64,000 nucleotides of DNA from positions 1 through 64,000 of the forward strand of contig JAAYEH010000301.1 in assembly GCA_012728855.1 (NCBI GenBank), given 5' to 3'. Under the pieces are notes generated by a model that had not been told where the DNA came from, searched no databases, and saw only the letters and a list, made by a program, of their open reading frames with translations. The first letter of the stretch is position 1. Each line of letters begins with the position of its first letter. The position numbers were made by a program, and so were the translations under genes. This DNA comes from Rhodopirellula sp. (GTDB lineage Bacteria > Planctomycetota > Planctomycetia > Pirellulales > Thermoguttaceae). Below, in pieces: positions 1 through 9,054 of the stretch.

Positions 1-292
1 CAGAACCTCCATAAGGTCGTGGCAATTCTGACCATATTCGCCCGCAGCCTTTCCAATGCCCCTCAATCACACTCGCGGCCCCGCTGGCGATCCGTCCCTG
101 CTTCGCGCAGAATAATAGACAGATACAGCCCACGTCGAGCACGTCCCATTGGGAGGCGGGCTTGTCGAGAAACGGGGCGACCGTGTCGAGGATCTGGCCG
201 GCGAAGTCTCCTCCGCGCGGACCACGCCCGGGCAACATCTCTCGCGGACCGCGGTCGTACGAGGGCCGATGGTTGGTGTATTCGCTGGCCAT
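1..292 (-). pseudogene. Remnant of a SAM-dependent methyltransferase
   Basis: On the minus strand an ATG at 292 opens a readable stretch beginning MASEYTNHRPSYDRG. It continues to FLDKPASQWDVLDVGC, which resembles the N-terminus and first glycine-rich SAM-binding motif (DVLDVGCG) of class I methyltransferases. Directly after DVLDVGC the reading frame breaks: the expected GxG is missing, the sequence shifts frame and stop codons follow before the window edge. A plausible continuation (ERLRANMVRIATT) lies in another frame. I infer a decayed gene rather than an active one. The rest lies outside the window, so a sequencing error cannot be excluded. Confidence 0.4.
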
Positions 293-515
293 CCAACGTT
301 CCCCGGGATCTGTCACGACGACTGGGAAGTACGCTGTCAGCGACCGGCGCCCCGGGCGTGCTTTCCTCGGGTTTACCGATGTCGCGATTGGAGCAGGCCC
401 CGTTTTTGGACCATACCGCTTGCTCCTACTCGGTTTCCAATTCCACGAGCGTTCGGGTCAGAGTCTCGGGATCGCCCACCCCCCACCAACAAGACTTCCT
501 GATTGGGCGCTGCCG
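293..515 (-). other. Gene-free stretch with a possible coding remnant
   Basis: No intact gene is visible. On the minus strand the peptide DPETLTRTLVELETE can be read before a stop. It resembles the opening of family 2 glycosyltransferases (a nucleotide-binding loop followed by an ETL helix), but it is too short to name. It may be debris of the same decayed locus as the methyltransferase remnant. Confidence 0.2.
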
Positions 516-899
516 CTAGAACGGAAATACATCGATGAAGAGAAGGCTCGGAGTTTCTTCATGCTTAGCAGCCCTTGGTCTTGCAGCCATGCGTTGTTCC
601 GTCCCCGGCCGCTCGCTGGCAATGGTTCTCGCGCGGATCTCTGTGGCCTTTTCCGACACGGATTCCGTCAGTTCCAGGATCTGCACTTCCGGCCCGGCGA
701 AGAACACGTCGTACAGGGCCAGCAACCCGGCGTCGCCATCGCGCAACGGCCTCACCCGGCACTCCAGTCGCGTTAGCCGCGATGTCAGCAGAAACCGGCC
801 TGTCCCTCGTAGTGGTAACAGCCGCGCTTCGATCGACTTCCGTGCGGCGGCATCGCCTTCCAGGAGACGAATAAATACGTTGGCGTCTGCGTAAATCAC
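516..899 (-). CDS. PIN-domain protein, probably a degenerate VapC-type toxin
   Basis: The protein starts at a GTG at 899 whose bases overlap the stop codon of the upstream antitoxin-like frame (GTGA). It opens VIYADANVFIRLLEGD, with the first acidic residue of PIN ribonucleases in DAN. The middle keeps the conserved Glu of the PIN fold (LTRLECRV). The part that should carry the remaining acidic residues (usually TPDALHLA and a FLTND-like segment) is absent: the sequence goes from ATEIRAR through low-similarity residues to a VapC-like end, LLFIDVFPF. At 127 residues it is slightly short for the family. The natural reading is an internal loss that probably abolishes metal binding, so it may be inactive. 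Confidence 0.55.
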   Translation of the reverse strand: MIYADANVFIRLLEGDAAARKSIEARLLPLRGTGRFLLTSRLTRLECRVRPLRDGDAGLLALYDVFFAGPEVQILELTESVSEKATEIRARTIASERPGTEQRMAARPRAAKHEETPSLLFIDVFPF

Positions 900-1060
900 G
901 GCGCGCCCCAGGCATCGCGTTCTTCGCGCAGTTGGTTCGCGATGACCTCGGCCGTCCGATCTGCATGATTGAGTCGACTCTGCTCTCCGGTTAGAATGGT
1001 GGGCGTAGCTACCTTTTTGCCACCGGAGGACTCCCGCCGTGCCAGACCACCGAAGCGCAC
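896..1060 (-). CDS. Putative antitoxin partner of the PIN protein (start uncertain)
   Basis: A short frame ends with RLNHADRTAEVIANQLREERDAWGAP, and its TGA overlaps the GTG of the PIN gene by the four-base pattern typical of toxin-antitoxin pairs. The charged helical tail looks like the toxin-binding end of a VapB-type antitoxin. A normal DNA-binding N-terminus is not visible. The only in-frame starts are GTG codons at 1060 and 1090, neither with a convincing ribosome site, and both lie inside the oppositely oriented gene that starts at 1039. I infer that the antitoxin N-terminus was lost or overwritten. Confidence 0.35.
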   Translation of the reverse strand: MRFGGLARRESSGGKKVATPTILTGEQSRLNHADRTAEVIANQLREERDAWGAP

Positions 1061-2307
1061 TCTCCCGCCGCCGATTTCTTTCCCTTTCACTCTCTGCCAC
1101 GGCGGCGGCCGGTTTATGGCCGCGTCTTTCCCTCGCCGCGGAAGACCGGCAAGGCCTGCCTCCCGTTCGGCAGATCACCCGCGGACCTAAGCATCACTGG
1201 TTCGCCTACTACGACAAGCTCGAGTTCGACCCGACCTGCCGCTACGTGCTCGGTATGGAAGTCGATTTCGAACACCGCTCGCCGACGCCCGACGACGTGA
1301 TCAAGGTCGGCATGGTCGATTTGGCTGAGGGAGACAATTGGATCGAACTGGGCCAGTCCCGCGCCTGGTGCTGGCAGCAGGGGTGTATGCTCCAGTGGCG
1401 GCCGGGGTCCGGCAGCGAAGTGCTCTGGAATGACCGGCAGGGCGACCGGTTCGTCTGCCACATTCTCGACGTCTTCACTCGCCAAAAAAGAACGATACCA
1501 CACCCCGTTTACACCGTCAGCCCCGATGGCCGCTGGGCGGTATCTCCCGACTTTCGCCGCGTCAACGAAATGCGGCCGGGTTACGGCTACGTCGGGCTGC
1601 CGGACCCGAATCGCGATGTTCTCGCTCCGGCGGATTCGGGAATCTTCCGAATCGATCTGGATACCGGCGAAGAGCAACTGGTCGTTTCCCTGGCGGATAT
1701 CGCCCGGTTGCCCTACGAGCGAGAGAACCTTGCCAAGGCGAAGCATTACTTCAACCACCTGCTGACCAGTCCCGACGGCACACGATTTGAATTTCTCCAC
1801 CGCTGGGGATTTCCCGAGTGGAAAGGAGGAACTCGCATGCTCACCGCGGGGAAAGACGGGTCGGACATCCGCGTCGTGGATCCGTCAGGCCGCACGTCGC
1901 ATTTCATCTGGCGCGATCCGCATCACATTTTGGCCTGGTCGTGGCACGAGTCGCACCAATCGGGATTCTACCTCTTCGAAGACAAGACCGGCGGCGCGGT
2001 CGAAATCGTCGGCAAAGACTCCATGCCGCAGAACGGCCATTGCACCTACCTGCCGGGCAACGCCTGGATCCTCAACGACACCTACCCGGACAAGAACCGC
2101 AACCAGAACGTCTATCTCTACCACGTTGCCAACCGGCGGCGCGTGCCGCTGGGGAGTTTCCACTTGCCGCAAGAGTATCGCGGAGAGTGGCGCTGCGATT
2201 CCCACCCGCGATACAGTCCCGACGGGCGGAGCGTGGTGATCGACTCACCTCACACGGGCGAAGGCCGACAGTTGCATCTCATCGATATCAGCGGGATTGT
2301 GGGATAA
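1039..2307 (+). CDS. Tat-exported beta-propeller protein (TolB / oligogalacturonate-lyase-like)
   Basis: The 422-residue protein begins with a GTG preceded by a strong GGAGGA ribosome site at 1025-1030. Its N-terminus has a twin-arginine signal (SRRRFLSLSLSATAAAG) and an Ala-rich cleavage region, so it is probably folded in the cytoplasm and exported. The mature part contains repeated blade-like segments ending in short D/G turns (for example FLHRWG, IDSPHTGEGRQLHLIDISG), as in TolB-type six- or seven-bladed propellers. Such proteins in planctomycetes resemble oligogalacturonate lyase, but I cannot identify catalytic residues with confidence. It ends 16 bases before the convergent gene, with no hairpin between. 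Function beyond an exported propeller is not assigned. Confidence 0.7.
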   Translation: MPDHRSALSRRRFLSLSLSATAAAGLWPRLSLAAEDRQGLPPVRQITRGPKHHWFAYYDKLEFDPTCRYVLGMEVDFEHRSPTPDDVIKVGMVDLAEGDNWIELGQSRAWCWQQGCMLQWRPGSGSEVLWNDRQGDRFVCHILDVFTRQKRTIPHPVYTVSPDGRWAVSPDFRRVNEMRPGYGYVGLPDPNRDVLAPADSGIFRIDLDTGEEQLVVSLADIARLPYERENLAKAKHYFNHLLTSPDGTRFEFLHRWGFPEWKGGTRMLTAGKDGSDIRVVDPSGRTSHFIWRDPHHILAWSWHESHQSGFYLFEDKTGGAVEIVGKDSMPQNGHCTYLPGNAWILNDTYPDKNRNQNVYLYHVANRRRVPLGSFHLPQEYRGEWRCDSHPRYSPDGRSVVIDSPHTGEGRQLHLIDISGIVG

Positions 2308-2323
2308 GGCAACTTTACGTGCC

Positions 2324-4027
2324 CTACGGCGTCGTCTGCAGGAAGCTGGAGATCTTCGCGTAGAGGGGCAGATGGCGGTAGTAGACTTCGAGCATGTAAA
2401 TGTGCAGACAAGTCACATAAAGCCGGCCGCCGTTGGCTTCGTACCGATCGCGAGTCGGTTTGAGCGGATCCCAACTGCCGGCTTCTTTTCCTCGCTTGAT
2501 CTGCTGCTCGGGGAGCGCTTGCCGCATCACTTCGTTCCATCGTTTCCAGTAGTCGCCTTCCATGTGGTGGGCGGCTTGTGTGGCGTAGTACCAGTAGTAG
2601 GCGTCGCGATCTTTGTTGAAGTCGATCAGGTTTTCCGGACTGGTGATCCACCGCATGCCTTCGATGAGCCGCGGATCGCTTTGTTTCCAGCCCAAGTATT
2701 GCCGGCAGAGCAGCCCTTCCGCCGTCATGCTCAGCCGGGCCTCTTCGCCGCGGCGATAGGGATACTGACTGCCGCCCTCCAGGGCGACTTTATCGAGGAA
2801 TCGCTCGACCCGCCTGAAGTTCTCATCGGGCACTTCCAGGCCGGCCATCCTCGCGCTCTGCATCGCCATGAGAATCCAGCCGGTGACCGACACATCGCTG
2901 TCCGACTGGGGAATATAGCGCCAGCCCCCTTCGCTGCTCTGCGAGTTGAGAATGTACTCGATCGCCCTTTGGGCCGGTTCCCTGAGTGCCTGATCCGCCG
3001 TCATGCCGTACAATTCGCAAAGGGCAATCGTGCATTGTCCCTGGGTATAGAAGCGACTGTGGTACAAACCTCTCTGGAAGAAACAACCGTCCGCGCCCTG
3101 TTGCTTGAGCAACCACTGCCAGCCGTCCGCGACGACTCTCTGAAACTCGCCAAAGCGGTGCGTGTTGCCGGCGCCCTGGAAAGCGAGAAGGGCCATCGCC
3201 GTGGCGGCGGCCTCATTCTCCTGTCCCTCGGCGGCGCCCGATGTATAGGGGCGGAGCAGGCTCCACGAACCGCCGGGACGTTGATTTTTCGCCAGCCACT
3301 CCAGGCCGCGATGGACGGCGGCTTCGGTGGTGGCCGTGCCGCCGTAAGCGGCCAGCAGCGCCCGCTTCATCCCCGCTTCACGGCCTTGCAGCGCCAGGCC
3401 GACCTGGGGCGGGGCGACGTCGCTGGCGGACGACGTGCCTCGGGGGACAATCTCCACCTTCGGCGGCGCTGCATAGGGGTTGTCGACCAGGGGAAGGTTG
3501 TCCGGCGTAAGCACCGGCTCCTCGACTTTTTCATCATCGTTGCCCGCCAGGAAACTATCGAACTCCAACTGGTCGCCGAGGTTCTCGGCGTAAACCGCGC
3601 TCAATTCGACGCGGTCCGCTTCGGAGTTGGCGATAAAGATCAAACCGAGCACGATCATCAGGACTGCGTGAAATATCGCACTGATCAGCCAAGGGGGGGC
3701 GTTTCTCCGCGCCAAGGCAGTCAGTTCAATCTCTTGCTGCTTGTCCTCCTCGGCTCGAACTTTCAAAGTCCGCTCGCCCCCGCCCGCTACCGGAATAGGT
3801 CGAGCAACCGGCACGCGGCCGGCCAATATCGAAGCAGACGCCTCGCGATGGGATCCCACCTCGGGGCCACGCGCCGGAACCTGCCTTTCCCTCGGAACGG
3901 CCTGTGCCGATACACTAGCTTTGGGAGTGTTTGGGCGTTCCAGTGGATTGGGTTGCAGCAGCGCCGGCGGTAAATCGGGCTCGCGCGGCGGCGGACTCCC
4001 ATGCTGCTGGTATTCTGCACTCCCCAT
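2324..4027 (-). CDS. Membrane-anchored prenyltransferase/squalene-oxidase repeat protein
   Basis: The 567-residue protein has a Pro-rich, charged N-terminal tail, one membrane helix at about residues 112-133 (WLISAIFHAVLMIVLGLIFI) and then a long region of alpha-toroid repeats (GGSWSLL, DGCFFQRG, EGGWRYIP) typical of squalene-cyclase and prenyltransferase-fold proteins. The DXDD or DCTAE catalytic signatures of true cyclases are not evident, so a structural or binding role for the toroid is as likely as terpene chemistry. I chose the ATG at 4027 because AGGAG lies 9-10 bases upstream; a TTG seven codons earlier is possible. Planctomycetes often carry several such proteins. It stands alone, convergent with the beta-propeller gene. 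Confidence 0.75.
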   Translation of the reverse strand: MGSAEYQQHGSPPPREPDLPPALLQPNPLERPNTPKASVSAQAVPRERQVPARGPEVGSHREASASILAGRVPVARPIPVAGGGERTLKVRAEEDKQQEIELTALARRNAPPWLISAIFHAVLMIVLGLIFIANSEADRVELSAVYAENLGDQLEFDSFLAGNDDEKVEEPVLTPDNLPLVDNPYAAPPKVEIVPRGTSSASDVAPPQVGLALQGREAGMKRALLAAYGGTATTEAAVHRGLEWLAKNQRPGGSWSLLRPYTSGAAEGQENEAAATAMALLAFQGAGNTHRFGEFQRVVADGWQWLLKQQGADGCFFQRGLYHSRFYTQGQCTIALCELYGMTADQALREPAQRAIEYILNSQSSEGGWRYIPQSDSDVSVTGWILMAMQSARMAGLEVPDENFRRVERFLDKVALEGGSQYPYRRGEEARLSMTAEGLLCRQYLGWKQSDPRLIEGMRWITSPENLIDFNKDRDAYYWYYATQAAHHMEGDYWKRWNEVMRQALPEQQIKRGKEAGSWDPLKPTRDRYEANGGRLYVTCLHIYMLEVYYRHLPLYAKISSFLQTTP

Positions 4028-4244
4028 CAACTGTCTCCTGCCGGCCAAGTCGCCACCCCAAAAGACGGGCGGATGCTCCTCCCAATGAACACAGTTTGTG
4101 CGAATGCACCTAGAGAATTCTAGGCCGGTATCTTTCAGTCTACCAGTTCAGTGGGGGAGCGGCAATGAAATCGGTGTTGTCCGCGGCCGGGTAAGCGGCA
4201 CAACGAAATCCCGTCTTCCCTCTCGACGGCCGCGGAAACAATGG

Positions 4245-4250
4245 TACAAT
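4245..4250 (+). promoter_or_regulatory. Possible -10 element of the tRNA-fMet gene
   Basis: TACAAT lies 44 bases before the tRNA 5' end and matches five of six positions of the sigma-70 -10 consensus. No good -35 box is visible at the usual spacing (CTCGAC is the best candidate), so the call is weak. Confidence 0.3.
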
Positions 4251-4293
4251 CGAGGCAGTGACCGAACGGCATACCGTTGTTCGTCTTATGGGA

Positions 4294-4367
<74 letters not shown>

Positions 4368-4411
4368 CTTGGTGGATATGCGGAGAGCCGCAGCATCCCC
4401 AGCCATTAGGC

Positions 4412-4450
4412 ACAAGCCCTTGTACTGCAAGGGCTTGTTTCGTTTCTTGC
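4412..4450 (+). terminator. Rho-independent terminator after tRNA-fMet
   Basis: An 11-bp perfect stem, ACAAGCCCTTG / CAAGGGCTTGT, with a 5-base loop is followed by a T-rich tail (TTCGTTTCTT). It ends the tRNA transcript about 45 bases after the tRNA. Confidence 0.85.
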
Positions 4451-4503
4451 GACTCCGTGCAATTGGTCGCGTGCGTCTGCTCCACTGGGTGCGTCCGGGC
4501 CGA

Positions 4504-4543
4504 TAAAAAAACGAGACGCCGACCGCGAGGGCCGGCGTCTCGT
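4504..4543 (-). terminator. Rho-independent terminator of gap
   Basis: Read on the minus strand, the stem ACGAGACGCCG / CGGCGTCTCGT is followed by seven Ts. It begins about 30 bases after the gap stop codon. The hairpin and its flanks (4493-4560) are nearly the same sequence as the terminator region at 7133-7202 (see findings). Confidence 0.9.
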
Positions 4544-4572
4544 CTGTCGTTTGGAACGAGGCGGTTGGTCGT

Positions 4573-5676
<1,104 letters not shown>

Positions 5677-5772
5677 TCAATAGTAGAATCGGGCATTATA
5701 CTGGTCCGTTTCCCTCTGAGCAACCACCGCAGCCGCGCTTGCGCGACATTCCCTGGCGTAGGAGTCGCCGCC

Positions 5773-7113
5773 ATGACGGATTCGCTGGAATCACCGCTCA
5801 CTGCCCTGCAGCAAGCCATCGAGGAGGGCAGGGCGAAGATCGGCGTGATTGGTTTGGGATACGTCGGTTTGCCGCTGATCCGGGCTTTCGTGCAAGCGGG
5901 CTTCGATACGCTGGGCTTCGATGTTGACCCGGCCAAGGTCGAGCGTCTGCGTGCGGGCGAGAGCTACATTGGCCACATCCCGTCGGAGTGGATCGCCCAA
6001 TGTGTCGGCCGGGGGAAGTTTTCGCCGACAACGGACATGCGCCGATTGGCCGAAGCCGACGCCTTGCTGATCTGCGTACCGACGCCCTTAAGCGACAGCC
6101 GCGATCCGGACCTGCAATATATCGAAGCGACAACGCGGCAGATCGCCGCGGTGCTCCGCCCCGGACAACTCATCGTCCTGGAGAGCACCACCTATCCGGG
6201 CACCACCCGCGACGTGATGCTTCCGATTCTCGCGGCCGGCGGGCTGGAGGTCGGCGAAGACTTCTTCTTGGCGTTCAGCCCGGAGCGGGAAGACCCGGGC
6301 AATCCGGACTATTCCGCCGACCGAATCCCGAAGGTGGTCGGTGGAATCGAGCCGAACAGCCTGCGGTTGGCCGATCAGCTCTACCGGCGGGCGGTGGCCG
6401 CCGTCGTGCCTGTCTCGAGCTGCGAGGTGGCTGAAGCGTGTAAGATCCTGGAGAACACGTACCGATCGATCAACATCGCCATGGTCAACGAGTTGAAGAT
6501 GCTCTTCGACCGCTTGGGGATCGACGTCTGGGAGGTGATCGAGGCGGCGAAGTCCAAACCGTTCGGATTCCAGGCATTTTATCCCGGCCCCGGGCTGGGC
6601 GGCCACTGCATCCCGATCGACCCGTTTTATTTGAGTTGGATCGCTCGGAAGCATGGAATGCCGACTCGTTTCATCGAGTTGGCCGGCGAGATCAACACCA
6701 GCATGCCCCAGTATGTGGTGCGCAAGGTGATCGATGCGTTGAACGATTCCGCCCGACCGCTCCGCGGCAGCAAGGTCTGCCTTCTGGGCGTGGCTTATAA
6801 AAAAAATGTGGATGATCCGCGGGAAAGCCCATCTTTTGTCTTGATGGAACTGTTGCGCGCCGGCGGCGCCGTCTTGAGCTACAACGATCCACACGTGCCG
6901 AAGCTGCCCCGCATGCGCCACCACGATGTTCCGGAATTGTCGAGCGTTGTGCTGTCGGCAGAGTTTCTTGCTTCGCAGGACTGCGTGCTGATCGCCACGG
7001 ATCATTCGGCTTACGATTACGACTTCATCGTTCGCCACGCCCGCATCGTGGTCGACACGCGGGATGCGACGAGGAAGGTAACGGAGGGGAGAGAGCGGAT
7101 TTACAAGGCGTGA
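5773..7113 (+). CDS. UDP-sugar 6-dehydrogenase (UDP-GlcNAc/UDP-Glc dehydrogenase family, WbpA-like)
   Basis: The 446-residue enzyme belongs to the UDP-glucose/GDP-mannose dehydrogenase family, which oxidises the C6 hydroxyl of a nucleotide sugar to a carboxylate in two NAD-dependent steps. The N-terminal Rossmann motif is GVIGLGYVGLPL. The central helix domain follows, with catalytic Cys279 in GPGLGGHCIPIDP, and the C-terminal nucleotide-sugar domain contains the expected GVAYKKNVDDPRESP. The PLSDSRDPDL segment resembles the UDP-GlcNAc-type (WbpA/TviB) branch more than the UDP-glucose branch; this is inference. The ATG at 5773 has GGAGT about 8 bases upstream. It probably supplies precursor for surface polysaccharide, but no glycosyltransferase cluster adjoins it. 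Confidence 0.9.
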   Translation: MTDSLESPLTALQQAIEEGRAKIGVIGLGYVGLPLIRAFVQAGFDTLGFDVDPAKVERLRAGESYIGHIPSEWIAQCVGRGKFSPTTDMRRLAEADALLICVPTPLSDSRDPDLQYIEATTRQIAAVLRPGQLIVLESTTYPGTTRDVMLPILAAGGLEVGEDFFLAFSPEREDPGNPDYSADRIPKVVGGIEPNSLRLADQLYRRAVAAVVPVSSCEVAEACKILENTYRSINIAMVNELKMLFDRLGIDVWEVIEAAKSKPFGFQAFYPGPGLGGHCIPIDPFYLSWIARKHGMPTRFIELAGEINTSMPQYVVRKVIDALNDSARPLRGSKVCLLGVAYKKNVDDPRESPSFVLMELLRAGGAVLSYNDPHVPKLPRMRHHDVPELSSVVLSAEFLASQDCVLIATDHSAYDYDFIVRHARIVVDTRDATRKVTEGRERIYKA

Positions 7114-7149
7114 TTGCTGCGGCCTCGGCCGGCTCGTTCCAAACAACAA

Positions 7150-7188
7150 ACGAGACGCCGGCCCTCGCGGTCGGGGGCTCGTTTTTTT
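7150..7188 (+). terminator. Rho-independent terminator of the nucleotide-sugar dehydrogenase gene
   Basis: An imperfect stem beginning ACGAG and ending CTCGT, with an inner CCG/CGG core, is followed by seven Ts, 36 bases after the stop codon. The reverse direction also gives a hairpin followed by TTTGTTGTTT, so it may act for the converging XylR gene too. Confidence 0.85.
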
Positions 7189-8351
7189 CATCGGCCCCGG
7201 ACCCGCCGGCGAAACTCGCGCGGAGTCAGGCCGGTGGAGAGCTTGAAGGCGTGCGCGAAGTATTCGCGGGAACCGAATCCCGCCGCGGCCGCGATCTGGG
7301 GGACAGGCAGGTCGGTGTCGGCCAGCAATTGTTTGGTGCGCTCCAGACGGACGCGGCGGATCTCCTCCGCCGGACTGCGGCCTAGCGTTTCCTGAAATCG
7401 ACGTTCCAGCCAACTCCGCGAGACGGGCACCTCGCGGAGCACGTCGCTCACCTGGATTGGGGTCGCCGCCCCGGCGCGGATGAAGGCGATTGCCCGTGCC
7501 AGATCCGGATCGGTGATTGCCAGGGTGTCGGTGGATTGCCGCACCACGACACGGGTCGGCTCAATCAGTATCGGCTCTTTCGGGCAGGGCTCGCCATGCA
7601 ATAACCGGCCGAGCAGGGCGGCCGCTTCGTAACCGATCCGCTCCGACGTCAGCGCAACGCCCGACAGCGGCGGATTGCAGGTCTCGCACAGCAGCGCGTC
7701 CTCGTCACCGCCCATCACGGCCACCTGCTCCGGCACCGCGAGGCCCAACGCTCGGCAGGCATAAAGCACCTCGCGGCCGCGATCGCTGGTCCACGTCAAC
7801 ACAGCGACCGGTTTGGGCAACCCTTGGAGCCAGCGCCGCAGGTCGTCCTGCTGCCGCCGCCAGGTGGCGCTGGGGCCTTTTCCCCGAAGCGCCGGAAACA
7901 AGTCGCAACTCAGACCGGCCTCGGCCAGGTGTTCCACGAAGCTGTGGTAGTGAATCTCCACATAGGAAAGCCCTAACGGCGCAAAATAGCCGAAATGTCG
8001 AAAACCCTGATCCAGCAGGTGCCCTGCCGCCAGCCGTGCCGCCACGCGTAAATCGGCCGTGACGGTCGGGAAATCGACGCCCGGGATGCGGGCCGCCGAC
8101 ACATTGACCACGGTGCCCGGCGCCGCGGCCAGATAACGGGCCATCGCGCGGTCGGCGACACGGGCGATGATCCCTTCGCCGCGCCAGCCGGGCGGCAGCC
8201 GCCCTGGAGCATGCTGACAACGCTGCTCGAGCCAGATGTCCCATCCTCCTTGCTCCTGCGCATAACGGCCGATGCCGCGAATCATCCGGCGTCCCCAGTC
8301 GGTCGCGGTGTCTACGAGCAAGGCGATTTGTGGGGATTTTCGTGGAGACAT
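7188..8351 (-). CDS. XylR-type transcriptional regulator (LacI-like sensor plus AraC HTH)
   Basis: The 387-residue protein joins a periplasmic-binding-protein-like sugar sensor (about residues 8-270, opening IALLVDTATDWGRRMIRGIG) to a C-terminal AraC-type double helix-turn-helix (about residues 285-385, with EEIRRVRLERTKQLL and VPQIAAAAGFGSREYFAHAFK). This architecture is that of E. coli XylR, which activates sugar catabolic operons. Planctomycetes have many copies, usually controlling nearby sugar genes. Here the neighbours are not a sugar operon, so its target is unclear. Its last codons and stop lie in the repeated terminator element at 7133-7202, so the C-terminus may have been reset by that element. 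It is divergent from the TauE remnant. Confidence 0.88.
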   Translation of the reverse strand: MSPRKSPQIALLVDTATDWGRRMIRGIGRYAQEQGGWDIWLEQRCQHAPGRLPPGWRGEGIIARVADRAMARYLAAAPGTVVNVSAARIPGVDFPTVTADLRVAARLAAGHLLDQGFRHFGYFAPLGLSYVEIHYHSFVEHLAEAGLSCDLFPALRGKGPSATWRRQQDDLRRWLQGLPKPVAVLTWTSDRGREVLYACRALGLAVPEQVAVMGGDEDALLCETCNPPLSGVALTSERIGYEAAALLGRLLHGEPCPKEPILIEPTRVVVRQSTDTLAITDPDLARAIAFIRAGAATPIQVSDVLREVPVSRSWLERRFQETLGRSPAEEIRRVRLERTKQLLADTDLPVPQIAAAAGFGSREYFAHAFKLSTGLTPREFRRRVRGR

Positions 8352-8431
8352 CAGATCCGCGGGGGCAACGAGGTATTCTTACATTATTTCCACATTCGCC
8401 ATCGACCGCCAGCCGAACAGTTTCTGGAACT

Positions 8432-8653
8432 ATGATCGGAGTGACTGCGGCGGCCAGCGCCTTTCTCTACTATGGACGTGGTGAGGTCCGGCCGGCGCTG
8501 ACTGCCGCCACCGTGCTCGGCGCGCTTTTCGTCTCCGCCTTGGGCGCGGCCCTGAGCCACCGCATCCATGGCCGACACGTGCAGAAGCTCTTTGCGGTAC
8601 TGCTCCTGACCGTCGCCGGGCAGATCCTCTACCGCGCATGGAGCGGGGGTTGA
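8432..8653 (+). pseudogene. Truncated sulfite exporter TauE/SafE family protein (C-terminal part only)
   Basis: The 73 residues (MIGVTAAASAFLYYGRG ... VLLLTVAGQILYRAW) match only the last two or three membrane helices of TauE/SafE permeases, including the MGVTAAASA segment of the second repeat. A full protein has about 250-280 residues and 7-8 helices. The upstream DNA is the 5' region of the divergent XylR gene, so the first two thirds are missing. It is followed after 3 bases by a DUF1634 gene, the partner normally found downstream of this exporter class, which supports the identity. A functional transporter is unlikely. Confidence 0.7.
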
Positions 8654-8656
8654 AAC

Positions 8657-9004
8657 GTGTCCGGAGCCCCTCAACGCTTGCGGCATTGGGTCCACCGCAC
8701 GCTGGTTGCCGGCGTGGTCTTGAGCGGAACGCTCTTGCTCGTCGGGCTGGTTCTCGTGTTCCTTCGGCATCAACCGCGACCCGAAGGGCCTCCTCCGGGG
8801 CAGGGGAAACTCCTCGTCGCCGCCCTGGCGGGCGACGGACTGGCGATGCTCGACCTTGCGCCACTGCTGCTCGTGGTGACACCGATGTTCCGGGTCGCCG
8901 TATTGGCGATCGGCTGGACATTGGAGGGAGACCAGCGGTTCGCGCTGGTCGCTCTGGCGGTGTTGAGACTGCTGGGCGTGAACCTATTGCTCGGAGTCGG
9001 ATAA
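8657..9004 (+). CDS. DUF1634 membrane protein
   Basis: The 115-residue protein has four predicted membrane segments, including LVAGVVLSGTLLLVGLVLVF, LLVAALAGDGLAMLDLAPLL and MFRVAVLAIGWTL, and ends in a hydrophobic helix. The order and spacing fit DUF1634, which is usually encoded immediately after a TauE/SafE permease and is thought to be its accessory subunit. The start is a GTG at 8657, three bases after the stop of the truncated exporter. Because the partner has lost most of its length, this gene may be without function even though it is intact. It converges on the antiporter gene with a 50-bp gap. Confidence 0.75.
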   Translation: MSGAPQRLRHWVHRTLVAGVVLSGTLLLVGLVLVFLRHQPRPEGPPPGQGKLLVAALAGDGLAMLDLAPLLLVVTPMFRVAVLAIGWTLEGDQRFALVALAVLRLLGVNLLLGVG

Positions 9005-9054
9005 CTGGGATGGGGCCTCCCGGTGCAGTGGTCTTACCGAGCCGAACCGCAGCA

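Noticed and set aside
2297-3973. A 558-residue plus-strand frame opposite the toroid-repeat gene
   Set aside because: The minus-strand gene has a membrane helix, repeats and a ribosome site; the plus-strand frame has no recognisable motif.
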